Positions 43,679 to 52,274 of a stretch of 64,000 nt of DNA are shown here, piece after piece. Position 1 is the stretch's first letter, and every line of letters starts with the position of its first letter. The DNA is from Bacillaceae bacterium IKA-2 (GTDB lineage: Bacteria > Bacillota > Bacilli > Bacillales > Anaerobacillaceae). The translations under genes were made by a program, and so were the position numbers. The notes under the pieces were generated by a model, which was given only the letters and a program-made list of their open reading frames with translations, made no database searches and was not told the origin of the DNA. The DNA is taken from contig CP134492.1 in the NCBI GenBank assembly GCA_031761875.1, positions 2,976,001 to 3,040,000 of the forward strand, written 5' to 3'.

Positions 43679-44809
43679 ATGAAAGATAAAAAAATACTAA
43701 TTTTTTCTGTGTCATTTGGAAATGGACATAACCAAGTTTCCAGTTGTTTACTAAGTCACTTAAAAGCAAAGCATTTTGATGTAGAAATCATCGATACGTT
43801 TGAGGTCATTAATACATTATTCCATAAAATTGTTCTTGAAGGCTATTTAGCACTTCTCCGCTTTCAGCCGAGGCTATGGGGGAAGCTCTATCAATATTCA
43901 GAGAAAAAACCAAATTCAATTTTTTTTCAGCAATCTAATGCCTTCGTCTCCAATCAGCTTCAGCAAATTTTACGAGAAAAGCAAGCTTCAACAATCATTA
44001 CCACACATCCGATTGCAACCACACTTCTTGCAAATGTGATTAGAAAAAACAAGCTTAAATGTCAACTTTACGCCTTGCTAACAGATTTTGCTGTACATCC
44101 AATGTCTGTTCATCCGGAAGTCCGTGGCTACTTCATTGCTTCAGAACACTTACGCTATTATGCTAAGCTTTATAAGCTTGATGAGAAATTATTTTTTGCG
44201 ACAGGGATTCCGACATTAAAAGAAAATTTTCAGAATTTCACGAAACCCGAGTGGCGGAAAAAACTTCATTTAGAAGCGAATATGAAAACCCTTTTGGTAG
44301 CTGGCGGCGGCGTTGGTCTTGCTAAATTCACAAAGATTTTATCTGGATTAGAAGTTTTTGATGAGCGATTACAGATTATTTTTGTCACTGGTGAAAATAA
44401 ACGGGCAAAGCAAAAACTTGAGCGGTTGCAAAGTAAGCATTTGATTCGAGTATTGGGATTTACAAATTTATTTATGGAATATTTAAAAGCGAGTGATGTC
44501 ATCATCACAAAGGCTGGTGGCGTGACCATGTCAGAAGCATTAGTTTGTGCAACTCCTATCCTCATTTTCCAACCCCTTCCTGGTCAAGAAGAGCAAAATA
44601 GTCAATTTTTAATGAATTATGGTGCAGCCATTAAAGCTGAAATTATTGAAGAGATCCCTGTTTTATTAGAACGGATCATTTTCAATAACCACTATCATAA
44701 AATAATGACCGAAAATATGAGGGTGCTTAAACAGCCACATGCAGCAAGTAAAATTGCAGAAATTGTCTATAGAGATTTTCAGGATAGTCTCGAAAGTTTA
44801 ACACTGTAG
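43679..44809 (+). CDS. GT28-type glycosyltransferase (MGDG synthase/UgtP-like)
   Basis: The 376-residue protein opens with LIFSVSFGNGHNQVS, the G-x-G-H membrane lipid acceptor motif of MGDG synthase and UgtP-type enzymes. It carries a C-terminal nucleotide-sugar domain with VAGGGVGLAKF near 207 and TKAGGVTMSEAL near 280, as in GT28. It would transfer a hexose from UDP-sugar to diacylglycerol or a related lipid at the membrane. ATG at 43679 follows AAAGGG; a longer ORF start is unsupported. Monocistronic, ended by the hairpin at 45009. Confidence 0.85.
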   Translation: MKDKKILIFSVSFGNGHNQVSSCLLSHLKAKHFDVEIIDTFEVINTLFHKIVLEGYLALLRFQPRLWGKLYQYSEKKPNSIFFQQSNAFVSNQLQQILREKQASTIITTHPIATTLLANVIRKNKLKCQLYALLTDFAVHPMSVHPEVRGYFIASEHLRYYAKLYKLDEKLFFATGIPTLKENFQNFTKPEWRKKLHLEANMKTLLVAGGGVGLAKFTKILSGLEVFDERLQIIFVTGENKRAKQKLERLQSKHLIRVLGFTNLFMEYLKASDVIITKAGGVTMSEALVCATPILIFQPLPGQEEQNSQFLMNYGAAIKAEIIEEIPVLLERIIFNNHYHKIMTENMRVLKQPHAASKIAEIVYRDFQDSLESLTL

Positions 44810-45169
44810 AACAAAGTGCTGAGTGAAGAACGTGGATCCTTGGGGGAATGTTTCAAGCTTCAACTGATCACGTGATAAGCATGACGCGCAACCTCAAAGT
44901 GCGGTGCAGGTATGTGATCTATGTGGATTTGAACAATAAACTTAATTCTGATGATTAAATAGCCGTTTTTGACGAATAAGACTATTTCCGATATAAATTA
45001 ATTAGCATAACTAAGGCTTTCGCCAAGATTTCACTTGCGAAAGCCTTAGTTTTATCATACTTAAGCGATTTGCATCACTCTTAAAGTGCAAAAAATATCG
45101 GATAAATAGCATTAAACTATCTTTTTATCCGATATTCAATCTAGTCTATTCACTTTTAGCCTATCTATT
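44810..45169. other. Intergenic region with two terminators
   Basis: It holds the hairpin at 45009-45052 for the glycosyltransferase gene and a second inverted repeat at 45092-45136 (ATATCGGATAAA with its complement) for the minus-strand gene at 45170. The rest shows nothing recognisable. Confidence 0.6.
45009..45056 (+). terminator. Intrinsic terminator
   Basis: A 15-bp stem (AACTAAGGCTTTCGC with its complement at 45037-45051) followed by TTTT. Confidence 0.8.
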
Positions 45170-45445
45170 CTAAACAACTTCATTAATATAGTAGCCTTTC
45201 CCAGTCATATCCCGGATCACTTTATTTTTTTTAGATTTATTTGGGTCATTTGATTTACTGAATCTATTTGACCTATAGTCAATTTTTCGGCGACGGTTAA
45301 ATTCTTCTTTTTCTTTATCCGACAAAATTCTGCGAAAACTCCCTTTTTCAACTGCTGATGCTGGTTTAATACCGGGATGGGTCGGATCAAAACGATTACC
45401 ATACAAAACTGACTGCTCATCACGTACTGGTGGAATGTAACCCAT
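45170..45445 (-). CDS. Small basic hypothetical protein
   Basis: The 91-residue product starts at ATG 45445 (GGAGGTG upstream) with GYIPPVRDEQSVLYGNRF. A basic middle (FNRRRKIDYRSNRFSKS) and a lysine-rich end follow. No domain recognised; it may bind nucleic acid or be a spore-associated small protein, both guesses. It is conserved in place beside yjcD in this window only as far as I can see. Confidence 0.5.
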   Translation of the reverse strand: MGYIPPVRDEQSVLYGNRFDPTHPGIKPASAVEKGSFRRILSDKEKEEFNRRRKIDYRSNRFSKSNDPNKSKKNKVIRDMTGKGYYINEVV

Positions 45446-45707
45446 AATAATCACCTCCGTATTCATTTTAAAACAAATACTCTTATTATCTATTACCCTT
45501 AATTCGTAAATTAAAACCAGATCGCGCTTAATAGGAACTTAACCCACTAGATTATTATGCTAACATCCCTTACAAGTTGCTTGTTTTTTTGCTATATTGG
45601 TTTAGTAGTTTTAATGTCGCAGAAATTTATTTAATTTTGAGATTGAGATTAAGAATGAAAAAACTACCTAAAAAAGTAGCTGACTTACCTAAATATGGAG
45701 GCTTTCC

Positions 45708-48008
45708 ATGCAAATTGCTTATTATAAAGAAAAAATTATTCATTTAACAAAAGTCGAGCGCTCAGAATTACAACGGCTTTTCCTTGCTAGTCAAAGAGGT
45801 GAGCTTACTTGTCCCAGCTGCCAACAAAGTTTGAAACTTAAAATTGGTATTCATGAGCAGCCTTTACTGATCCATCCCGCGCAAACTTTTAATTGTCAAG
45901 AAACCATTGCTGCATTAGAAAAAAGTGATGCCTTACCTGAAGCAATCCTTTCTGAACCTAAAAAAATTGGTAGCTTTAACATGCCTTCAAAACGGGATAT
46001 CAAGGTTAATAGTAATGTCGCCACCTTATCCAAAACAGTAGCAACTGTTGATTGTTGGCAGGATCCTTATCAAGTCAAGAGTGTCCCGCCGTATAAAAAC
46101 ATTGCCAAACAAGTACCGCCACATCCCAATTACTTGTTAGACCAAAATCAGTGGGAGGCTGTCTCATCAACTGAAGGACCACTTCTCGTTTTAGCTGGAG
46201 CTGGTAGTGGAAAAACGCGCGTGCTTACATCTCGAACAGCGTTTATGTTATCTGAAAAAAATGTTCCAGCTAACCGCATGCTACTTGTTACATTTACGGC
46301 GAAAGCCGCAAAAGAAATGAAAAAACGGATGGCACAAATCAAAGGAATCTCACGGCAGGATTTAAATACACTTGTCGTTGGGACGTTTCATAGCATCTTT
46401 TACAAAATGCTCATGCATCATCAAAGCACACTCTGGCAACCAGCCAATCTATTAAAATGGGACTGGCAACGAGAACAGATGATTAAAGAAGCTTCGCGTG
46501 AGCTAGGTGTTGATGAGAAGGAATTTGCTTTTGATCAAGCGCTCTCGCAAATCAGCTATTGGAAAAATCAAATTATCTTACCTTCCGGGATCAAAGCTGA
46601 AACTGATTGGGAAGAAAAAGTAAAGTTTTTATATGAACATTATGAGCAAACAAAAAAGCAAACCGGTCAATTTGATTTTGATGATATGTTACTAGGCTGT
46701 TATCAACTTTTAACAGAAAATCCATTATTGCTCGAAAAATATCAAGAGCGTTTTTCTTATATTTTAGTTGATGAGTTTCAAGATATTAATAAAGTTCAAT
46801 ATGAAATTATTTCTCTTCTCGCTCATAAATCAAAAAACTTGTGTGTCGTTGGTGATGATGATCAGTGTGTGTATAGTTTTAGAGGCAGCGATCCTTCCTA
46901 CATTTTAAATTTCGACACTGATTTCCCTAAGGCCAAAGTCGTAGTTTTAAACAACAATTACCGTTCCCACCATGCGATCGTTGCTAGTGCCAGAAACGTT
47001 ATCTCGCAAAATAAGCTACGAAAATTGAAAGACGTTGTCGCCGTTACTAATAGTGAGAATCGGCCACTTCAATTTTTTCCTTACGACGAAGAAGAAGAAG
47101 CAACGATGATTGTTACAGATATGAAAGAAAAAATTGAAAATGGTGCTCATCCCAATGATTTTGCGATCCTTTATCGAACGAATTCATCAGCGAGAGCTAT
47201 TTTTGAGCGTTTAGTCGATTCAAATCTTCCGTTTCATTTAGAACAAGAAGGTGAATCTTTCTATCGTCGCCGAACCGTTCGCAAGGCGCTCGCATATTTG
47301 CAACTAAGTTTCAATCCCGATGATCAAGAAGCGATCAAAGAATTGCTAGGTACGATGTTCATTAAACAATCAAGTTTAAGAGATTTAAAGGGGTTATCAA
47401 TCTTAAACGATTGCTCTTTATTAGAAGCGATGCCTCTTATATCCGATATCAAAGCTTTCCAACAAAAAAAATTAAAAAAAATCATTCCACTTTTTAAAAA
47501 TCTTCGCGAATTAAAGTCAGTTGCAGCACTAGAATGGGTTGAAAAAGAAATGGGCTTAAACGACTATATTAAGAAAAATGGCAACGAAGGAAATGTTATT
47601 GATAAAGGTTCTGATGATTTACGTGATTTAAAAGTAGCCGCTGCTAGCCATGAGCAGATTAGTGATTTTCTAGCGCATGTTAAACATATGATTGCAAAAG
47701 CAAAAGAGTTCAAAGGTCGACCTGAAAACGAGAGTAGCATCCAGCTAATGACCGTCCACAGAGCGAAAGGTTTAGAATTTAATACGGTGTATATCCTTAG
47801 TGTTGTTGAAGGTGCAATGCCTCATGATTACGCACTTGAAGCGTTTCGCGAAGGTAAGTTAGGACCACTAGAGGAAGAACGCCGCTTGATGTATGTTGCT
47901 GCAACTCGGGCCATGGACGGCTTGTATTTATCTGTATTACAACGAAGACGTGGTAAGAAAGCAAACCCTTCGAGATTTGTTCGGGAAATGAATACGATGA
48001 AATTATAG
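45708..48008 (+). CDS. yjcD: UvrD/Rep-family DNA helicase YjcD
   Basis: The 766-residue SF1 helicase has motif I GAGSGKTRVL near 163, motif II LVDEFQDIN near 353, motif III VVGDDDQCVYSFRG near 383 and motif IV NYRSHHAIV near 422. Motif V LMTVHRAKGLEF is near 685 and motif VI EERRLMYVAATRA near 724. An N-terminal extension of about 140 residues has a C-P-S-C plus Cys pair (positions 36-39 and 64), perhaps a zinc site, as in Bacillus YjcD. It would unwind DNA in repair or replication. The gene is in the yjc neighbourhood. Confidence 0.9.
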   Translation: MQIAYYKEKIIHLTKVERSELQRLFLASQRGELTCPSCQQSLKLKIGIHEQPLLIHPAQTFNCQETIAALEKSDALPEAILSEPKKIGSFNMPSKRDIKVNSNVATLSKTVATVDCWQDPYQVKSVPPYKNIAKQVPPHPNYLLDQNQWEAVSSTEGPLLVLAGAGSGKTRVLTSRTAFMLSEKNVPANRMLLVTFTAKAAKEMKKRMAQIKGISRQDLNTLVVGTFHSIFYKMLMHHQSTLWQPANLLKWDWQREQMIKEASRELGVDEKEFAFDQALSQISYWKNQIILPSGIKAETDWEEKVKFLYEHYEQTKKQTGQFDFDDMLLGCYQLLTENPLLLEKYQERFSYILVDEFQDINKVQYEIISLLAHKSKNLCVVGDDDQCVYSFRGSDPSYILNFDTDFPKAKVVVLNNNYRSHHAIVASARNVISQNKLRKLKDVVAVTNSENRPLQFFPYDEEEEATMIVTDMKEKIENGAHPNDFAILYRTNSSARAIFERLVDSNLPFHLEQEGESFYRRRTVRKALAYLQLSFNPDDQEAIKELLGTMFIKQSSLRDLKGLSILNDCSLLEAMPLISDIKAFQQKKLKKIIPLFKNLRELKSVAALEWVEKEMGLNDYIKKNGNEGNVIDKGSDDLRDLKVAAASHEQISDFLAHVKHMIAKAKEFKGRPENESSIQLMTVHRAKGLEFNTVYILSVVEGAMPHDYALEAFREGKLGPLEEERRLMYVAATRAMDGLYLSVLQRRRGKKANPSRFVREMNTMKL

Positions 48009-48110
48009 ATAAGAAAAGCATCTAGTGCTAGACATCATTCCATTAAAAACTTCTATACTTTAATGAATTTCATAATTCTTATTTTGTGCCATTAGGATAC
48101 TATATCTAGT

Positions 48111-48140
48111 TGAGTTAAATCGTTCTCAACTAGATATAGC
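48111..48140. terminator. Inverted repeat after yjcD
   Basis: TATCTAGTTGAG pairs with CTCAACTAGATA across six bases. The T-run is weak. It is close to the yjcD stop and probably a terminator. Confidence 0.5.
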
Positions 48141-48189
48141 TTGATATGGCAAATTTATTGGTATTATGAAATTCACTCACTTATTTATC

Positions 48190-48231
48190 TTAAAACAAAC
48201 CATCAGATTAATTATCCTGATGGTTTGTTCG
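48190..48231. terminator. Hairpin for the small minus-strand gene
   Basis: AACCATCAG pairs with CTGATGGTT, flanked by A/T-rich runs, just beyond the stop at 48238. Confidence 0.6.
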
Positions 48232-48237
48232 TGCTAT

Positions 48238-48501
48238 TTATATCCACGACCAACCTTGTCTTTTAGTTTTTTCAACTGGCTTTTCATTAGTAGTTTCCTC
48301 CGCCACTTCTGTTCCTTCTGTGGCGGCTGCCTCAGGAATCGGTGCTGATACTGGTCTTGGTCCCATGAATACAAGATCATCCCAAGGTGAACGCTTTTGA
48401 TGTATCTGGGGTTGTTCCTGAGTTATATCCACGTTTACTTCTTCTTGTGTTATTTCTTCTTGTTTTATTTCTTCAACTTTTTTAACTCGTTTCCTTTTCA
48501 T
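48238..48501 (-). CDS. Low-complexity Glu/Thr-rich small protein
   Basis: The 87-residue product has an N-terminal basic tip (MKRKRVKK), an acidic EEIKQEEITQEEVNV repeat-like stretch, a SPWDDLVFMGPRP core and a Trp end (GWSWI). It has no signal peptide. Short, charged proteins like this often occur among spore coat or exosporium components; no family was recognised. GGAGG lies upstream. Confidence 0.5.
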   Translation of the reverse strand: MKRKRVKKVEEIKQEEITQEEVNVDITQEQPQIHQKRSPWDDLVFMGPRPVSAPIPEAAATEGTEVAEETTNEKPVEKTKRQGWSWI

Positions 48502-48808
48502 TTACTACCATCCTCCTGACTTGAATTGAACTAGATTAATTCAATGAAATTATTATCCTCTGGGATATACGATAACCTATATTAAGCTATGCCATGCGTC
48601 ATTAAATGTGTAGGTTTTCCACTGATATTTTTCGGAATTTCATCCAATGATTAATTATCGATGAGTATTTCACCCATTTTTCTTCATTCCTATTCGAATC
48701 AATCACGCTTCCCCCTAATACTAATACGATATAACAGCCCTACTTTTTTATAAGAAACTGTCTATAAAAGCTGGACTAAGAATCAGTCAAGCTAGAAAGG
48801 AGACAATT
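48502..48808. other. Promoter region of the hexuronate/glycosyltransferase operon
   Basis: I see no gene. The GAAAGGAG before ugd at 48796 is a strong ribosome binding site; no sigma-E or sigma-K promoter can be claimed with confidence. Confidence 0.4.
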
Positions 48809-50089
48809 ATGAAAGTATCTGTTATTGGTACCGGTTATGTTGGTTTGACAACTGGAACTGTATTAGCTGAATTTGGTCACGAAGTTTATTGTATCGATAA
48901 AGATAAACATAAACTTGAGCTATTAAATCAAGGTGAAATACCGATTTATGAGCCTGGATTAAAAGAAATGGTAAGTCGAAATAAACAATTGGGAAGACTT
49001 CATTTTACTGATGATATTGATGATGCCATAACAAGATGTGAAGTTATTTTCATTACTGTGGGAACTCCACCACAAAAGGACGGTAGCCCAAATTTAACTT
49101 TTATAAAAGAAGTAATTGCTATCTTAGCTGATAAGATAACATCACACAAAACGATCGTTATTAAAAGTACGGTTCCACCTGGAACAAACGAATGGGTCGC
49201 ACAAACTTTATCTGAAAAGGGAATTGATCAAAAGTTATTTGATGTCGTATCAAATCCTGAATTTTTGCGAGAAGGATCTGCAGTTACGGATATGTTAAAT
49301 CCAGATAAAATAGTTATTGGTGTAAAAAGACCTGAGCCAATAAAAACAATGCAAAAACTTTATCAAAAGGTGAATGCTCCTTATATCATCACTTCATTAA
49401 CAGGAGCAGAAATGATCAAATATTCTTCAAATGCTTTTTTAGCTACAAAAATATCATTCATAAATGAAATTGCCCGAATTTGTGATGCATACAACGTTGA
49501 CATTAAAGACGTTACTTTAGGACTAGGTACAGACCCTAGAATTGGACCGCTTTTTTTAAATTCTGGTTTAGGTTTTGGTGGCTCTTGTTTTCCAAAGGAT
49601 CTTCAGGCGCTTCAACATGCCGCCTTACAAAAGAATATTGTTCCTGAAATTCTGATTGCTGTACAGAAAGTAAATGATACTCAGGTTAACTTTTACTTTG
49701 AAAAATTAGTACGTGAATTAACTAGTATTCGAAATAGAAAAATTACTGTTTGGGGATTAACATTTAAACCTGAAACAGATGATACAAGATTTTCGAGAGC
49801 CCTGAGTTTAATTGATAAATTAGTGAATGCCGGAGCAAATGTCCATGCTTATGACCCGGTTGTTTATATCGATACGCCACCACCTTTTTGTCACAAAAAA
49901 ATTTATGACTCCATTCAAGATTCAGATGCACTAATCATTGCCACAGAATGGAATGAATTTAAAACGGTTGACTGGGATAAGGTGAGTAAATTAATGAAGG
50001 GAAATGTTATTATCGATGGCAGAAATTGCATTAATCGACAAACTTTGAAAAATCATAATTTTAAGTATATTGGGGTGGCACGACCATGA
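48809..50089 (+). CDS. ugd: UDP-glucose 6-dehydrogenase
   Basis: The 426-residue enzyme has the N-terminal Rossmann motif GTGYVG (residues 7-12), FITVGTPP near 88 and NPEFLREGSA near 150. The catalytic Cys is in GFGGSCFPKD near 260 and the UDP-binding KPETDD is near 328. It oxidises UDP-glucose to UDP-glucuronate with two NAD+. It starts a three-gene operon; its stop overlaps the epimerase gene by four bases. In Bacillus this enzyme (TuaD) feeds teichuronic acid; here gene context points to a spore or cell surface glycan. Confidence 0.92.
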   Translation: MKVSVIGTGYVGLTTGTVLAEFGHEVYCIDKDKHKLELLNQGEIPIYEPGLKEMVSRNKQLGRLHFTDDIDDAITRCEVIFITVGTPPQKDGSPNLTFIKEVIAILADKITSHKTIVIKSTVPPGTNEWVAQTLSEKGIDQKLFDVVSNPEFLREGSAVTDMLNPDKIVIGVKRPEPIKTMQKLYQKVNAPYIITSLTGAEMIKYSSNAFLATKISFINEIARICDAYNVDIKDVTLGLGTDPRIGPLFLNSGLGFGGSCFPKDLQALQHAALQKNIVPEILIAVQKVNDTQVNFYFEKLVRELTSIRNRKITVWGLTFKPETDDTRFSRALSLIDKLVNAGANVHAYDPVVYIDTPPPFCHKKIYDSIQDSDALIIATEWNEFKTVDWDKVSKLMKGNVIIDGRNCINRQTLKNHNFKYIGVARP

Positions 50090-51039
50090 ATATTATCGTC
50101 ACAGGAGCAGCTGGTTTTATTGGATCCCACCTTTGTGAACGGTTGTTAGTTGAGGAGAGTCATAACGTCATCGGGATTGATGGTTTTATTGATCCGAAAT
50201 TAAAACCACTAAAACTAAGAAACTTGACAAAATTACTCCAGCATCCCCGTTTCAAATTTATCAGTGAAAATATGTTAACGATCGATTGGGAAACTACCCT
50301 TTCGAATGTTGAGATCATTTACCATTTGGCAGCGATACCAGGTGTACGCTCAAGTTGGGGAAAAGACTTTGACGCATATGTCAGTAACAATATTAATGTC
50401 ACGCAAAGATTGCTAGAGGCTTGTCGAGGTATTCCTATCAAAAAATTTATTTACGTTTCTACCTCATCCGTTTATGGAGAAAAAGCTGGAAAGGTATCTG
50501 AGGATAGTAACCCTACTCCACTATCTCCATATGGTGTTACGAAACTAACTGGAGAATATTTATGTAAAGTCTATCAAAAAACGGATCAGATCCCGATTAC
50601 CATTCTTAGATATTTTACGGTGTATGGGCCTAGACAACGTCCTGATATGGCGTTCCACCGATTTATTCAACATATCCTACAAAAAAATCCACTTCCGATT
50701 TTCGGGAGTGGCATGCAAACTCGTGATTTTACGTATGTAGCTGATTGTGTTGAAGCGACTGCTTCCGTTTTATATGCAAAAAATATCATTGGAGAAACGA
50801 TAAACATCGGTGGAAAAGAACGAGCTTCGATATTAGAGGTCATTTCAATCATTGAAGACATCCTAGGAAAAAAAATCGCGGTAAAATTCCTTGAAAAACC
50901 TCGTGGCGAACCTATGCATACGTGGGCAGATATAACAAAAGCTGAACAACTACTTCAATACAAGCCAACAATCCCCCTTAAAATCGGCTTAAAACACGAG
51001 CTAGACGACCTAATTAATCTGTACACGGGTGGAGACTAA
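50086..51039 (+). CDS. NAD-dependent UDP-sugar epimerase/dehydratase
   Basis: The 317-residue extended SDR protein has GAAGFIGSHLCERL at the start, the Y-x-x-x-K pair in SPYGVTKLTGE near 147, and RYFTVYGPRQRPDMA near 178, typical of UDP-glucuronate 4-epimerases and UDP-glucose 4-epimerases. As it follows ugd with overlapping reading frames, UDP-glucuronate to UDP-galacturonate interconversion is the best guess. Its stop overlaps the following glycosyltransferase gene by one base. Confidence 0.88.
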   Translation: MNIIVTGAAGFIGSHLCERLLVEESHNVIGIDGFIDPKLKPLKLRNLTKLLQHPRFKFISENMLTIDWETTLSNVEIIYHLAAIPGVRSSWGKDFDAYVSNNINVTQRLLEACRGIPIKKFIYVSTSSVYGEKAGKVSEDSNPTPLSPYGVTKLTGEYLCKVYQKTDQIPITILRYFTVYGPRQRPDMAFHRFIQHILQKNPLPIFGSGMQTRDFTYVADCVEATASVLYAKNIIGETINIGGKERASILEVISIIEDILGKKIAVKFLEKPRGEPMHTWADITKAEQLLQYKPTIPLKIGLKHELDDLINLYTGGD

Positions 51040-52178
51040 TGAAACTTGCTTTTATATGTACCGAAAGTCTTCCCTCACCAGCGATAAGAGGTGGAGCAAT
51101 TCAAATGATGATTGATGGAGTTACTCCTTTTCTTAAAGAGAAATATCAAATCACAATCTATTCAGTTAGCGACCTAGACATGCCAGACTATGAAGTAGTT
51201 GACGATATAGAATATATTCGGTTTCCTAGCGCTCATTACGAAAATGGAGTTGCGTCAAATTTAACAATACAGGAATTTGAGATCATTCATGTTTTTAATA
51301 GACCGAAAAATATTCCGTTATATAAAGCTGCAGCCCCCAATAGCAAATTCGTTTTAGGTTTGCACAATGAGATGTTCTCTGAAAGAAAAATATCTTCACA
51401 ACTTGGTCAAGAAGTTATCCTATCTGTTGATAAGATTGTTACAATTAGCAACTATATTAAGCAAACAATTATTGAACGTTTTCCAGAAGTCACGCCAAAA
51501 ATAAAAATCGTCTATTCAGGAGTTAATTTACACGAGTACCCACCAATTTGGACGACTCGTGGAAAAGAAATTAGAAATATTTATCGAAAAAGATTTCAGG
51601 TAGAAAGAAAAAAGGTCATTTTTTTTTCTGGAAGACTTACTAAAAATAAAGGCACTCACCTGTTAATTAAAGCAATGAAATCAATTCTTGCTAACCACCC
51701 AAGTGCCGTATTAGTTATTTCAGGAGGTAAATGGTTTAGTAACGACGACGCCAATCAATATGTACGCTATTTGTATCGCCTTGCCAAACCATTTGGTAAC
51801 AAAATTATTTTCACAAAATTCATTCCAGCCCATGAAATTGCAAACTTATTTCTGATGAGTGATATTTTTGTATGTAGTTCACAATGGCCAGAACCACTAG
51901 CTAGAGTTCACTACGAAGCAATGGCAGCTGGTCTCCCTGTAATAACAACAAATCGTGGTGGTAATTCCGAAGTGATCCTGCATCTATATAACGGCTATTT
52001 ACTGGGAGAATATAACCAGATAAGTTCTTATCTCAAAGCCATTAATTACTGCTTAAAAAACAAAGAAATTTGTTCATGGATGGCTAGAAACGGAAGAGCC
52101 TTTGTTGAAGCTAATTTCCAATTTCATCATGTTGCTCGTCGACTTGAAACAGTTTACACTGAGCTTTTTGAAAATTGA
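51039..52178 (+). CDS. GT4 glycosyltransferase, CotSA-like
   Basis: The 379-residue GT-B enzyme starts FICTESLPSPAIRGGAIQ, a segment shared with the CotSA-like protein on the opposite strand. It has FFSGRLTKNKGTHLLIKA near 195 and the E-x7-E motif EPLARVHYEAMAAGLPVI near 286. It would use a UDP-sugar, probably the uronate made by the two preceding enzymes, and an unknown acceptor. The two CotSA-like genes face each other, separated by a strong terminator. Confidence 0.88.
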   Translation: MKLAFICTESLPSPAIRGGAIQMMIDGVTPFLKEKYQITIYSVSDLDMPDYEVVDDIEYIRFPSAHYENGVASNLTIQEFEIIHVFNRPKNIPLYKAAAPNSKFVLGLHNEMFSERKISSQLGQEVILSVDKIVTISNYIKQTIIERFPEVTPKIKIVYSGVNLHEYPPIWTTRGKEIRNIYRKRFQVERKKVIFFSGRLTKNKGTHLLIKAMKSILANHPSAVLVISGGKWFSNDDANQYVRYLYRLAKPFGNKIIFTKFIPAHEIANLFLMSDIFVCSSQWPEPLARVHYEAMAAGLPVITTNRGGNSEVILHLYNGYLLGEYNQISSYLKAINYCLKNKEICSWMARNGRAFVEANFQFHHVARRLETVYTELFEN

Positions 52179-52192
52179 CTACTATAAATACA

Positions 52193-52240
52193 GAAAAAAG
52201 GTTTAAGGCAAAAAATTCTGCCTTAAACCTTTTTTCGTTC
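52193..52240. terminator. Bidirectional terminator between convergent glycosyltransferase genes
   Basis: AAAAAAGGTTTAAGGCA pairs with TGCCTTAAACCTTTTTT. A-run and T-run on either side allow termination of both transcripts. Confidence 0.85.
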
Positions 52241-52274
52241 CAAGCCGTTCCAAGCTAATGTTTACGACCGCTCT